Below, one piece after another: positions 10,921 through 20,754 of a DNA stretch of 64,000 bases. Source of the DNA: Tolypeutes matacus (Eukaryota; Chordata; Mammalia; Cingulata; Chlamyphoridae); contig JAKSZT010054005.1 in NCBI GenBank assembly GCA_026826555.1, positions 45,470 through 109,469 on the forward strand, read 5' to 3'. Each line of letters starts with the position of its first letter. The stretch's first letter is position 1. The notes below the pieces were generated by a model, which was not told the DNA's origin, searched no databases, and saw only the letters and a list, made by a program, of their open reading frames with translations. The translations under genes and the position numbers were made by a program.

Positions 10921-11830
10921 TGGATTGGAAGAAGAATCACTTTGAGTGAAATTAGAATGATGGTGTAACACTGTAGAGCCCTGAGAAGGTGAAGAGGTCT
11001 CTGGAGTCCCTGGTAAGGTAGGGACAACTCTCGGGCATAATTCAGGGTTACTATGGGAAACATAGTCAACATGGCAAAGTACCCGGCACTATGCGTGTCT
11101 CCTAAAGCACCTTCTTAAAGCTGGAAGTACCAAAGCTAGTGAGGTTTGTCTTTTAGAGCTCTTACAAGATATTGAGAAATGCTGCACTTGGTTTCCTAAG
11201 TAATAAATTACTTAGGTAATTTAGAATTAGAAGATTGGGGGAAAGTAGGAAGAGAATTAAAGAAATTACATGTTCAAGGGGTGCAGATCCCAACTACTAT
11301 TTGGCCTACTTGGCCTATTGTTAAATCAGTACTGGAACATTTATAAACAGAGAATGAAGAGGAAATAGATGAGGAGAAAGAGAAATTTGTAGATAGTTCC
11401 CATCAGGATTTTCTTAAAGATTCCCTGAAAGTATTCTCCCTTACTGCCCATGGTGCCATAGGAAAAGCATTGGACAGATAAATGTAGATCTAAATATGAT
11501 AAAAATGGGAATCCACAGCCTGGAAATGGGCAATGGGACACTCCCTCTGGTGTGCCAAAATCTTTCCAGAGGGCTTTGGTCAATTATACCCAATCTAAAC
11601 AGAGCCATTCGGCTCTGTCCCCACAGCTTTCAGATCCTTGACAAACTTATGTGTAACCACCTAAGGAAGTTCCGGCCTGAACCTTGCCACTACTGAAAAA
11701 TTAATACTTAAGAAACAAAATAAAGTCTGTCTAGCCAAGTCAGTAGTGAAAGGGCCTATTCCAGAAGATTTAGTGAGATTAATATTGGGAAGATCTAGGA
11801 TTAGTTGCAGGGACATCACTATAGGGAAAA
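10921..11830 (+). pseudogene. Broken gag and pro/dUTPase remnant of betaretrovirus-like ERV
   Basis: After a leader of about 130 bp, an ATG at 11053 starts a gag-like frame that breaks within about 25 codons. A matrix-domain-like segment (tryptophan-proline and tryptophan-glycine motifs near 11188 and 11237) follows in shifted frames. Near 11740-11825 a segment with a Gly-Arg-Ser motif in an ILGRS context resembles the dUTPase domain that betaretroviruses carry in the pro frame. Capsid, nucleocapsid, polymerase and envelope were not found, so there is a large internal deletion between gag and dUTPase and the 3' half is lost. Many stops and frameshifts make it non-functional. The class is fairly sure; the exact domain edges are not. 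Confidence 0.6.
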
Positions 11831-12421
11831 AAAGATAAATTCACTTTTCCAGTGGAATATTTAAACTCATTTATCTATTATTCATAAGGCAAGTAAAAGT
11901 AAGAAATAAAAGATAAAATAACACAATTCAAAACTGCAGTCATATTTGGACAAATATACAATTTTACATCCAACAATGAATGAATGCATATTCCTACATA
12001 CAGAGATAGAATATTTCTAAAATACCTATTAGAGTGTTAAAAAAAAGGCCTCAATAAACTTTAAACAAGAGACATTGTACAGAACTGTGAATTTAAGGTA
12101 GAAGTTAACAATAATTGATTTTTTATATATTTGGAAATTTAGAGGAAACCATCCTAAATGTTTTTAAAGACTAAACAATCTTAAAAATATATATAAAGAA
12201 CTTTAATTGAATATTGAACTGGTTTCACTTTGGACATGTAAATAGCTTGTATAGTCTTCACTCCCAGCCTCTAAACAAGAAAAATTATGAAAAACTGACT
12301 GTCAGCAAATCTTAGACCCCTTAGGCAATTGAGTTTCCTTGGGAAAAAATCTCCTCAAACACTGAAGAGAAGGGCAGATACAAGCAATCACATTTCTAGC
12401 ACAGAAACCACAGAAGCTGAA
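11831..12421. other. Unassigned sequence between ERV remnant and repeat
   Basis: AT-rich, no domain recognised. It may be decayed ERV interior, or old L1, between the dUTPase-like piece and the resumed family X sequence. Confidence 0.4.
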
Positions 12422-12847
12422 GTATGCTTGGGGAATGATATATGGACTAAAGTAGACTTATTGGTATTCCACTAGAGACTTATTTTGATTAAAGCAATGG
12501 AAGAAGTTATATCATTGATGTGGAGGCAGTGGCCATGGAGGTTCTGAAGACAGGGAGAGGGAAAACCAGGTATAATATGGGAGCATTTTCAGGACTTGGG
12601 AATTGTCCTGAATGACAATGCAATGACAGATACAGGACATTACATATCTTGCCATAACTTACAAAATTGTGTGGGAAAGAGTGTAAACTAAAATGTAAAC
12701 TATAATCCATGGTTACTGGCAATGCTCCAAAATGTTTTCATCAATTGTGACAAATGTACCCCACAAATGAAGGATGTTGTTACTGTGGGAAAATGTGGGA
12801 GATGTAGGGAGTGGGGCATAGGGGAATCCCCTATATATTTAGTAACA
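12422..12847 (+). mobile_element. L1 3' UTR (family X), 3' part, left arm of fold-back
   Basis: Sense-strand 3' end of family X: actaaagtagacttattggtattcc, then the gacattacatatc block, accataatgtaaac-like blocks, and gggagatgtagggag followed by ggggaatcccc. It stops short of the usual A tail at gtaaca (12842-12847) and turns directly into the antisense copy. It may be the continuation of the copy that begins at 9820. Confidence 0.7.
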
Positions 12848-13275
12848 AGATACTTAGATTACATAAATGTTACATAAAAGATATAAGGATTTCCATATGT
12901 ACCACTCCCCACACCTCCCACACCCTCTAATATGAACATCCTTCTTTAGTGTGGCACATTAATAGCAATTATAAAAGCATCCTGGGGCTTCATCATTAAG
13001 CATGGACCATAGTTCACATTCTCCCACACAGTTCTGCATGTTAGGTGATGATATAAAATGGCCTAAAACTGTCATTGCAACATCACTCAGGACAATTCCC
13101 AGTCCCAAAAAAAGCCCACATATTATAACTGCTTTTCCCTCTCCTTGCCACAAGAGCCTCCAGTGGCCACTGGTTTACATCAATGTTGTAAATTCTTACA
13201 TTGCTAGAATCACAATATGTCTATAGTGGAATACCAGTAAGTCCACTGTAGTCCATAGCTCTTCCTCCAATCCCA
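12422..13275. repeat. Fold-back inverted repeat, arms about 420 bp
   Basis: The 3' end of family X in sense (12422-12847) meets the same region in antisense (12848 to about 13275). The centre reads gtaaca, a 20-bp spacer (12848-12867), then tgttac (12868-12873). Neither arm has an A tail at the centre, so this is not simply two insertions meeting tail to tail. The arms are diverged, but their order is collinear throughout. Confidence 0.65.
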
Positions 13276-14030
13276 AGGATTCTGGGATGGTGATAACCAC
13301 TCCAACTCCAATTGAGAGGGGGCTTATATCCCATGGGGAAGATGGATGGGACTATCCTGCCTGCAGCTGCAGACTTTCTCCATTCCCTGAGATGACCATT
13401 GTCCATCATCATCTCCCCACCAGTTGTCCTAGGTGAGTCCAATGAGCTGTAGAATAAGTGTTGCAACTCCACCAAGGTTCCAGGCCTAGCTGGCACATGG
13501 ACAGCCCCAAAACTTGAGTGTCTGTATGTACACCTACAAACTCCAGCACCAAGTATAGGTTTAAATAGAAGGGATAGATGAGCCATGTTCAGGAAAGACA
13601 TAATTGAGTCCAAATCTGTCACTCGCAGGAGCACAAACTCCAAAGTAGGGCCCACTGTCAAGACACCAAACTGTGGAGATATCCACCCTTCACTGTAGGA
13701 CCTGGGTGTCTCCAGAGCCTTCAGGAGCCCCCATATTTGGGGTAGTATCCTCTTTGTTGGTCTATGAGATCCTGCTGTGATGTGTATAAGCATTACCTCT
13801 GGGATAATGTCTTGACCCACTTTGAAGTCTCTTAGCTGTACCAACTCATTTGTTGTTTCCTTTTTCCCCTTTTTCTTGAGGTCTTTTTCCAGTTGCATTG
13901 CTTGTTGGTGCTTGGTAGCAATCCCTTGATTCCAGGAAGGCTCATCCCTGGGAGTCATGTCCCTTTCTGGGGGGGAGATAATGCCTTCATATACTGAGTT
14001 TGGCTTGGAGAAAGGCTGTATTTGAGCCAC
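13221..14030 (-). other. 269-codon open frame inside repeat, probably not a gene
   Basis: This is the longest uninterrupted frame in the window. It lies wholly inside the family X 3' UTR and resembles no protein family I know. The copy at 46745-48330 keeps part of the same frame open (47180-47428, with recognisably similar residues around an ELQHL...SSLDSPR segment) but has stops elsewhere. Similarity between the frames is expected because the DNA is homologous. I see no sign of a promoter, signal peptide or domain. It is recorded because a frame this long is uncommon in decayed repeat. Confidence 0.3.
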
Positions 14031-14152
14031 AAGGAGACTCTCAGGAGGTAACCCTTAGGCACCCAATAACAATAGGATAAGTTTCAATTTCAAAAATAAA
14101 GGCTCATAAGCCTAGTCCTCAATAGCAAAAGCCCATCTTTGCCAGACACTGC

Positions 14153-14157
14153 CCCTG
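14153..14157 (+). repeat. 5-bp target duplication, left
   Basis: ccctg, repeated exactly at 14610-14614 on the other side of the LTR. Confidence 0.8.
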
Positions 14158-14609
14158 CGTATTAGTCAGGGTTCTCTCGGGAAACAGAATCAGCAGGAGA
14201 TATCTGTGAATAATATGGAACTCTAAAAGAGTCTCTCACGCGACAGTGGGGACTCACAAGTCCAGGTTCCTCAGGCAAGCTGCAAACCAGGGGCTCCGAT
14301 GAAAGCCCGATGAAAGGTCATTGATGAGTCTCTGGGAGAAGTTGCCTGTCCAACGACGAGCTGGGAAATTCTCCCTGAATGTTGAAATCACTTCCACTTT
14401 TAAGTCATTCAACTGATTGGGTAAAAGCACCACCCATTGATAATGTAATCTCCCTGATTGATGCAGATGTATTCAGCCATCCATGCAGTAAACTTACTGG
14501 TGATTGAAGTCCATAAATGCTCTTGTATTACAATTAGCCCAGTGCTTGCTGGAACAAACACCTGGACACAACTACTTGGCCGAGTTGACACATTAGCCTA
14601 ATCATCACA
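14158..14609 (-). mobile_element. Solo ERVL-type LTR (MLT2-like)
   Basis: On the minus strand it begins TGTGATGATTAG and ends CCCTGACTAATACG, the layout of MLT2-type ERVL LTRs (TGTGATGGTTA...GACTAATACA). The terminal CA is changed to CG. It is 452 bp, flanked by a perfect 5-bp duplication (the usual ERVL length), and is still fairly rich in CpG, so it looks younger than the similar LTR at 32424-32905. No internal retroviral sequence accompanies it: a solo LTR left by LTR-LTR recombination. Confidence 0.8.
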
Positions 14610-14614
14610 CCCTG
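14610..14614 (+). repeat. 5-bp target duplication, right
   Basis: ccctg, matching 14153-14157. The family X sequence continues after it. Confidence 0.8.
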
Positions 14615-14832
14615 CATTTGGGAGACTGTTGCTGCTCACTTAGAGAATGTGGCAGAGCCCTCCAGAATGGCAATTCAGTATTCTCGGTTATTGTGTGAGT
14701 CTCCACCCACTGTGACAATGTCCCATGAATATTTAAACATTTTTACAGGCATTATATGTATGCTCAGGTGAACTTCCTCCCAAGCATTCCCCATCACTGT
14801 CACCCCACACCAGCCATCTTCCCCCATCCCAT

Positions 14833-15135
14833 GGAGTTTTCCTGAATGACATTACAATGACAGATACAGGACATTACATATCTTGCCATAACCTACAAAA
14901 TTGTGTGGGAAAGGGTGTAAACTACAATGTAAACTATAATCCATGCTTAGTGGCAATGCTCTAAAATGTTTTCATCCATTTTAAGAAATGTGCCCCATTA
15001 ATGAAGGATGTTGTTAATGTGGGAAAATGAGGGAGATGTAGGGAGTGGGACATATGGGCATCCCTTATATTTTATGTAACATTTATGTAATCTAAGTATA
15101 TTTTAAAAAATAAAAATAAAAAATATATTTAAAAA
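14833..15135 (+). mobile_element. 5'-truncated L1 3' UTR (family X) with A-rich tail
   Basis: Sense copy of the last about 280 bp of family X, followed by an A-rich tail (aaaataaaaataaaaaa, 15104-15122). It is very similar to 12600-12847 (blocks gacagatacaggacattac and cttgccataac are shared). Together with the two preceding copies it makes a sense-antisense-sense arrangement within 2.7 kb. Confidence 0.7.
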
Positions 15136-15599
15136 AATAATCTTAGGAACTAAAAAAAAAAGCGAGGGGGTAAATAAATGAAGAATTGCTGGAGTGCAAG
15201 TATGGGCTAGCTTGAGAGACAAAGTTTCCTCGGGTTAAATTTTAGGGGCACCCTCATTGCTTGAGTCTTATCTACAGAAATCCAATCGGATTGCCCCTAT
15301 GAATTTCAGAGAAAAATATTTTTATGTTTTCAGGAGTGGAGGGAAAAAATGACAATTTTGAAATAAAACAAAAGCAGCCCATTCTCATTAATGATTTCCT
15401 GCCATATTTTACCACAGCCTAACCAAAGAGGGTTTTTCCAGATTAACCTGATTGGGGAAATGGAAATATAAGATTTCTCTTGTTCCATCTCCACACAAAC
15501 ACTTTCTATGGTCAATCTTTAATTTTAGGCATTCAAGTGGTATTTGCATTTATATAATGACTAATGATGTCTAGTATATATTCATCTATTATTTGCTAA
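15136..15599. other. No recognised feature
   Basis: Not matched to any family. It may be decayed ERV or L1 sequence. The 61-codon antisense frame at 15330-15515 has no recognisable motif. Confidence 0.4.
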
Positions 15600-16265
15600 G
15601 TTTATTTCACCCTAGATGAATTACCTGTTGAAAACATTGATTCATTTTTAATTGGGTTGTACAGTTTTTATTGTGCTTATTTTAATTGGGTTGTTCATTT
15701 TTTTCTTGCTCATATATAATACATGTTTATCTAATCTAAATAGTAGTTCTTTGATGATTATATGGTTTTCAAATATATTCTTCTAAACCATAACATATTT
15801 TTTCCTTCTATTTACAATCTCATTCTTGTAAGAACATTTTTCACCTTTTAAAAATTCATTCATCATGCCTTTTCTTTCTTTTGTTTATAGTTTTGTATTG
15901 ACTATAACATTTCCTTTTCTAATCCAAGGACCTAATGATTTTCTTCTATGTTTCATTGTAAATATTGCATATTTTATATTTTATGTAGAAATCTATGGTC
16001 CAATTTGAATTAATGTAGGTATAGTGTGTGTGGTATAGGTCATTGTTAATTTGCTGTGTATATGTATGTCCAATTGTTCCATCAAAATTTGTTGAAAACA
16101 CTATTATTTCATCAAAGAATTACTTACATTCCTTTCCTTAGATTTAGTAGATCATGTGTGTGCAGATCTAATTGTGAACTCTCTAGTGGGTTTGACTAAT
16201 TTAATTGTCCATCTTTTTTAAATTACCACAATTATTTGATTACTGTTGGTTTATGCAATGCCTTG
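15600..16265 (-). mobile_element. Old antisense L1 ORF2 C-terminal fragment, left part
   Basis: The plus strand has the usual antisense L1 landmarks: tccaatttgaattaat, gtccaattgttcc, ttgttgaaaacac, and the gatctaattgtg and tactgttggttt segments. The same region occurs, better preserved, at 29830-30360 (for example tccattttgaattaat and atttgttgaaaacagt). It is interrupted by a 3' tail insertion and resumes at 16456. Confidence 0.65.
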
Positions 16266-16455
16266 AAATCAATTATGTAATCTAAGCATCTTTTAAAATA
16301 TATATGAAAAAAAAATAACATTCATGTAAGCAAATGCACATATATGCATATATATCTATATATCATTTTACAAATATTGGTTTGTATTGTGAAAATTTTG
16401 ATTTTCACCCACAATAAAAAAATTAAAAACAAAAAATAAAAAACAATTCAACACC
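16266..16455 (+). mobile_element. Short L1 3' tail insertion
   Basis: The sequence atgtaatctaagcatctttt, then taacattcatgtaagcaaat, a TA-rich part, and cccacaataaaaaaattaaa is the sense version of the tail at 6552-6740. It sits inside the antisense L1, whose sequence resumes after it (caaatagtgtaattt). A short C-run at 16454-16462 marks the right junction. It is a strongly 5'-truncated insertion, under 200 bp. Confidence 0.6.
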
Positions 16456-16600
16456 CCCCCCTCAAATAGTGTAATTTTTCAAATTTATTCTCATAAATTT
16501 GTGGGGGCTGCCCTAGATGGTTTAAATTTCCCTAAAAATATTATAATTAGGTTTTAAAATTCTAAAAAGAAAAGTCAGTATGTAGGTATTACAAGTGACA
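16456..16600 (-). mobile_element. Old antisense L1 ORF2 fragment, right part
   Basis: Continuation of the antisense L1 after the inserted tail: ttcaaatttattctcat, a tagatggtttaaatttcc block and a ttctaaaaagaaaa block all have counterparts at 30215-30320. Confidence 0.55.
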
Positions 16601-17330
16601 TCTGAAAAACAGTTGAGTTAGATCAAAGATGAGGGAGTAGAGGGCAGCAGCTGTACTCATCCTTCAGAAGTAGAATGACGACTGGTAGGCTTATTAAGCA
16701 TTGAGAAACTCTAATGGCTTTGGGGCAAACAGAGTGGATAGCTAATCAGGGATTTGCCTAGTTAGGCCCCTGGGGAGTGGTAAGACCACAAGGTGGCAAG
16801 AGAGGGCACATAGCATGAAGAGGCCTACCTGTATGCCTGTGACCTGAAAAGAAAGTCCATAGATTTTGCTTAGTATTTTATTTTATTTGTTTCTTTCCTC
16901 TTTAAGGTACCCATGGAGTTAGGGCACCACAGAGCAATAGGCAGGTGCAGATGGTTGACATGCAAGAACCTAACCAGACACCAGTGGCTTGAGGGGCAAG
17001 TCCAGATTTTTTTTCTCTCCCTCTCTTTTTCCAGGTACTCAGGGAGCAACAGGGCCATGGAGCAATAGGTGGGCATGTGGAAATGAGAAGTATGATCCTA
17101 GCTGGACACTAGTTGCCTAAAAGTGTTACCTGGATTTTTCTTCCTCCCTTCTTTCCTCCCTCCCTTCCTTCCTTCCTCCCTCCCTCCTTCCCTCCCTTGC
17201 TTCCTTCCTTTCTTCCTTCCTTCCTTCCATCTTTTTACTTTCTTTTTTCTCTTCCCTTTCTTCCTTTATCCCCTTTGTATTTCCTTTTTTCCTCTTTTAT
17301 CTTTTTTTTCCCTTTATTTTATTCCGTTTA
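16601..17330 (+). promoter_or_regulatory. L1 5' UTR with tandem monomers
   Basis: The sequence opens near agatgagggagtagagggca and leads into L1 ORF1. Within it three tandem units of about 120-135 bp can be aligned (about 16770-16904, 16905-17032 and 17033-17150). Each has a GGAG...CCAC/GGGCC block, an ACCTG/CCTAACCAGACACC-like block, and a (t)ggattttt end followed by a pyrimidine-rich tract. The last tract expands into a TTCC/CTCC microsatellite (17135-17232). Repeated units of this kind act as internal promoters in mouse L1; here activity is inference only. Confidence 0.5.
17135..17330 (+). repeat. Pyrimidine tract with TTCC/CTCC microsatellite
   Basis: Nearly pure C/T sequence, with clean TTCC and CTCC repeats to about 17232. 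It creates spurious proline/serine/phenylalanine-rich open frames. Confidence 0.9.
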
Positions 17331-18420
17331 AGACAGGCAAATTTAAATATTTGGAATAATTGGAATTAAGTGCCAAAGAAGAACCTTAACATAAATAAAA
17401 ATAAAACACTAAGCAAGAAGAAGCTATCCAACAAAATAAACTCATTAAAATGAAAAGATGCTTGATATCAGAAAAAAATACAAACCATGCTAAGAAATAG
17501 AAGCTATGGCACAGTCAAAGTAACAACCTAAAAAGGCAAAGGAGATGTAGAATTTCAAACAACTAATCCAAGATTTCCACAGAAATCTTAAAAAAAAGGA
17601 GATGAAGGAAAAAATCAAGGATATTAAGAAGAACTTGGTGAGCATACAGAAGAAATTGTAAACATATTTAAAAAAGAAATCTTATGTTAATGAAAGATAC
17701 AATAAAAGAAATAAAAAATACAGTTGAATCAAACATCAGCAGATTCAAACACGAACAAGAGACAATCAGTGAATTAGAAGATAGAATATAAGCAAATTCA
17801 CAGATAGAACAGATGCAGAAAAACATGGAAAAAATGAACAGGTACTCAGGGGATTGAATGAAAACATGAAAAGTGCCAACGTACACATTATGGGTTTCCC
17901 AGAGTGAAACTAGAAAGTCAAGGGTATAGAGGAAGTGTTTGAAGAAATAGTGGCTGAAATTTTTCCAATTTTATGAGGGACATGAATGTACACTTCCACA
18001 AAAGTCACCTTACTCAAAACAGAAAAAATACTAATAGATCTCTTTTAAGAAACATAGTAATCAGATTGTCAAATTCCAAAGATAAAAACAGAATCTTTAA
18101 AGCAGTAAGAGAAAGGAGATAAATCACATGTAAAGGATGCTCTATAAGATTAAGTGCTGATTTCTCATCTGAAACCTTGGAGGCAAAAAGGCAGTGGTAT
18201 GATATTGTAACAGTCCTGAAAGAGGAAAAAAATGACAGCTAATATTCTATATTCAACAAAATTGTCTTTCAAAAGTGAGGGAGAAATGAACATACTCACA
18301 AATAAACAGAAATTGCCAGTTGGTCAACAATAAACCTGCCCTTCAAAAAATACTAAAGGAAGATCTGCAGGTTGAAAGGAAAAGGCAGGAGAAGAATGTT
18401 TAGTTTAGAGTTTAGAAAGG
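17331..18420 (+). pseudogene. L1 ORF1 remnant
   Basis: Degenerate ORF1 of an L1. The RNA-binding, nucleic-acid chaperone protein of L1 has a coiled coil, an RRM-like domain and a C-terminal domain. Here the coiled-coil part lies about 17560-17830 (KEKIKDIKK-like heptads), the central part about 17850-18180 (atgggtttcccagag; aattccaaagataaa), and the C-terminal part about 18150-18380 (ctgatttctcatctgaaacc; acctgcccttcaaaaaatact). Stops and frameshifts occur throughout. ORF2 follows downstream in the same orientation. Confidence 0.7.
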
Positions 18421-18499
18421 AAGATTATTATAAAGTGTAACAAAAAGGGTCAAAAGATAAGCAAAAATAAGATATAACACACATAAGCCTAATGACAGA

Positions 18500-20370
18500 A
18501 TTAAGTACTTAATTTACTCTAATGACATTGAAAGTTAAGGGATTAAAAACCACAGTTAAGAGAAAGATGGGCAAAATGTGTAAAAATATAGTCTATATGC
18601 TATGCACAAGAGATTCACATTCTACCAAAGGACACAAATAGGTACAAGTGAAGGTTTTAAAACAATTTTTCTATACAAAGCATAACCAGAAAATAAAAGG
18701 CCTGGGGTAGCTATATTAATATTGGACATAATAGACTTTAAATGTAAAATTGTTGTAAGAGACAATGAAGGACTCTATATTCTAATAAAATTGGCAATCA
18801 AACAAGAAGAAAGAACAATCATAAATATTTATGCAACTCACCAGGAGGTCCCAAAATGCATGAGGCAATAACTAGCAAAATTGAAGGAAGAAATAGACAC
18901 CCCTACACTCATATTCAGGCACTTCAATACACCACTTTCAGCAATAGACAGAACATCTAGACAGAGGATTAATAAAGAAACAGAGATCAAGAATAAAACA
19001 TTAAAGGAACTAGACCTAATGATACATATGTAACATTGCATCTTCAAACTGCAGGATATATACCCTTCAAGAGCACTTATGGATCATTCTTCAAGATAGA
19101 TCATATGTTAGTTCATAGAATAAGTCACAATGAATTTATAAAGATTGAAATTATACAAAGCACTTTCTCTGACCAAAAGGAATGAAGCTGGAAATCAATA
19201 ATGGGCAGAGAACTAGAAAATTCACAAATATATGGATTTTAAAAAATAGGCTATAACAATGAGTGGGTCAAGGAGTAAATTGCATGAAAAATTAGTAAAT
19301 ATTTTGAGGCAAATGAAAATGAGAACACAACATATCAAAATTTATGGAAAGTAATTAAGTCAGTACAGAGAAGAAAATTTATAGCCCTCAATGCCTACAT
19401 TAAAAAAAGAAGAAAGAGCTAAAATCAAAGACTGCACATCTGGAGGAACTAGGAAAAGAACAGCAAACTAATTCCAAAGCAAGAAGAAGGAAATAAGTAA
19501 CAAGGAGCAGAGCAGAATTAAATGAAATTGAGAAAAAAGAGAAAGAATTAACAAAATCAAAAACTTCTTTTGAGAAGATTCATAAAATTGACAAACCCTT
19601 AGCCAGACTAAGAAAAAAAGAGAGAACATGCAAATAAAATCAGAAATGTGAGAGGGGACATCATTAGTAACCCCACAGAAATAAAAAGTATAATAAGAGG
19701 ATACTCTGAAAAATTGTATGCCAACAAGTTGGACAACTTAGATAAAATAGACATATTTCTAGAAACACAACTACCTAGATGAAAAATGTAATAGAAGACA
19801 TCCACAGACCAATTATAAGTAATAAGATTGAATCAGTCATCAAAAGCTTCCAGATAAATAAAGGCCCAGGATCAGATGGCTACACAGATGAATTCTACAT
19901 ATCATTTCAAAAAGTAGTAGTACCATTCTACTCAAACTCTTCAAAAATTTTGAAAGGAGTGAACATTACCTAACTCATTCTGTGAAGTCAACATCACCCT
20001 AGTATGAAAGCCACATAAAGATACCACAGAAAATAATATTATCAACCAATCTGCAATTAAATTAGATGAAAAAAAAATCCACAAAAATATTTGCAAATTG
20101 AATGCAACAACATATAAAATGAATTATACAACAAGATCAACTGGGTTTAGTCCCACATATGCAAAGATATTTCACTATAAGAGGAGCAATTATTATAATA
20201 CACCACATTAACATATTGAGGGAGAAAAATCACATGAACATCTCTAGCAATGCAGAAAAGCTATCTGACAAAATTCAGTATCCATTCTTGATAAAAACAC
20301 ATCAAATGATAGAAATAGAGGGAATCTTCCTCAACGTGGCCCATTTAACAAAAATATCAGGACACAGAGT
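18500..20370 (+). pseudogene. L1 ORF2 remnant, 3'-truncated
   Basis: Frames in pieces match the endonuclease domain (about 18690-19200: an RPGVAILI-like segment, then IINIYA, an FNTPLSAIDR-like segment and NKETEI) and the start of the reverse transcriptase (about 19779-20360: KGPGSDGYTDEFY and an AIIIIHHIN segment). The sequence stops before the catalytic FADD box, near 20370. L1 insertions normally lose their 5' end; losing the 3' end points to later deletion or rearrangement. Many stops make it dead. Confidence 0.75.
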
Positions 20371-20754
20371 AAAATATTATTTTTCACACTATTAGATGAA
20401 AGAGATAGTCTATGAGACATTTAGTAAAATCAAAATGTTATAGAAAAGTTGATAATTAGATAGGATACAATGAACTATTTATAATTATGATTGATTTTAA
20501 ATATCTAGGATTATTGTGATAATTAATCTAAGGTTCTCTCAGGTCTTTAAGAACACTACAATAGTCGAGAAGTGTCTAAATGTTCCCTATCAATGAATAA
20601 ATAGGGACAGCTATAGGCTTGAGGAAATAAGAAAAAGGATAAAATTGGAAGTTTGACCAAGACAAAAATTCATAAAGAACTGGTTCACTTACAGCTTACT
20701 TTGGCCTCCATTTTTTTTTTGCTTTAGCCACCTCCACTTGCCCCAAAACTTCTT
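20371..20754. other. No recognised feature
   Basis: AT-rich sequence between the broken L1 and the next repeat. Nothing identified. Confidence 0.45.

Larger units (their letters stand above)
12848..14832 (-). mobile_element. L1 3' UTR (family X), long antisense copy
   Basis: Antisense copy of family X, about 1.5 kb without the LTR that interrupts it at 14158-14609. It aligns with 46745-48330 over its whole length: C-rich 3' end block, ctctggtggccact-like block, gatggatgg block, agttagactc block, and the final ccacccactgtg and aggtgaacttcctccca blocks. Its 269-codon antisense frame (13221-14030) is discussed separately. It turns into another sense 3' end at 14833. Confidence 0.7.

Noticed and set aside
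13221..14030. Longest frame (269 codons) as a protein-coding gene
   Set aside because: It lies fully inside a dispersed L1 3' UTR family, other copies have stops in the same frame, and no domain was recognised. Kept only as a low-confidence observation.
14158..14609. A DNA transposon with terminal inverted repeats
   Set aside because: The ends (TGTGATGATTAG and CTAATACG) look vaguely inverted because of TAAT motifs, but the full order matches ERVL LTRs and the duplication is 5 bp, not TA or 8 bp.
17113..17359. Proline/serine/phenylalanine-rich frames
   Set aside because: Products of the TTCC/CTCC pyrimidine microsatellite in the L1 5' UTR.
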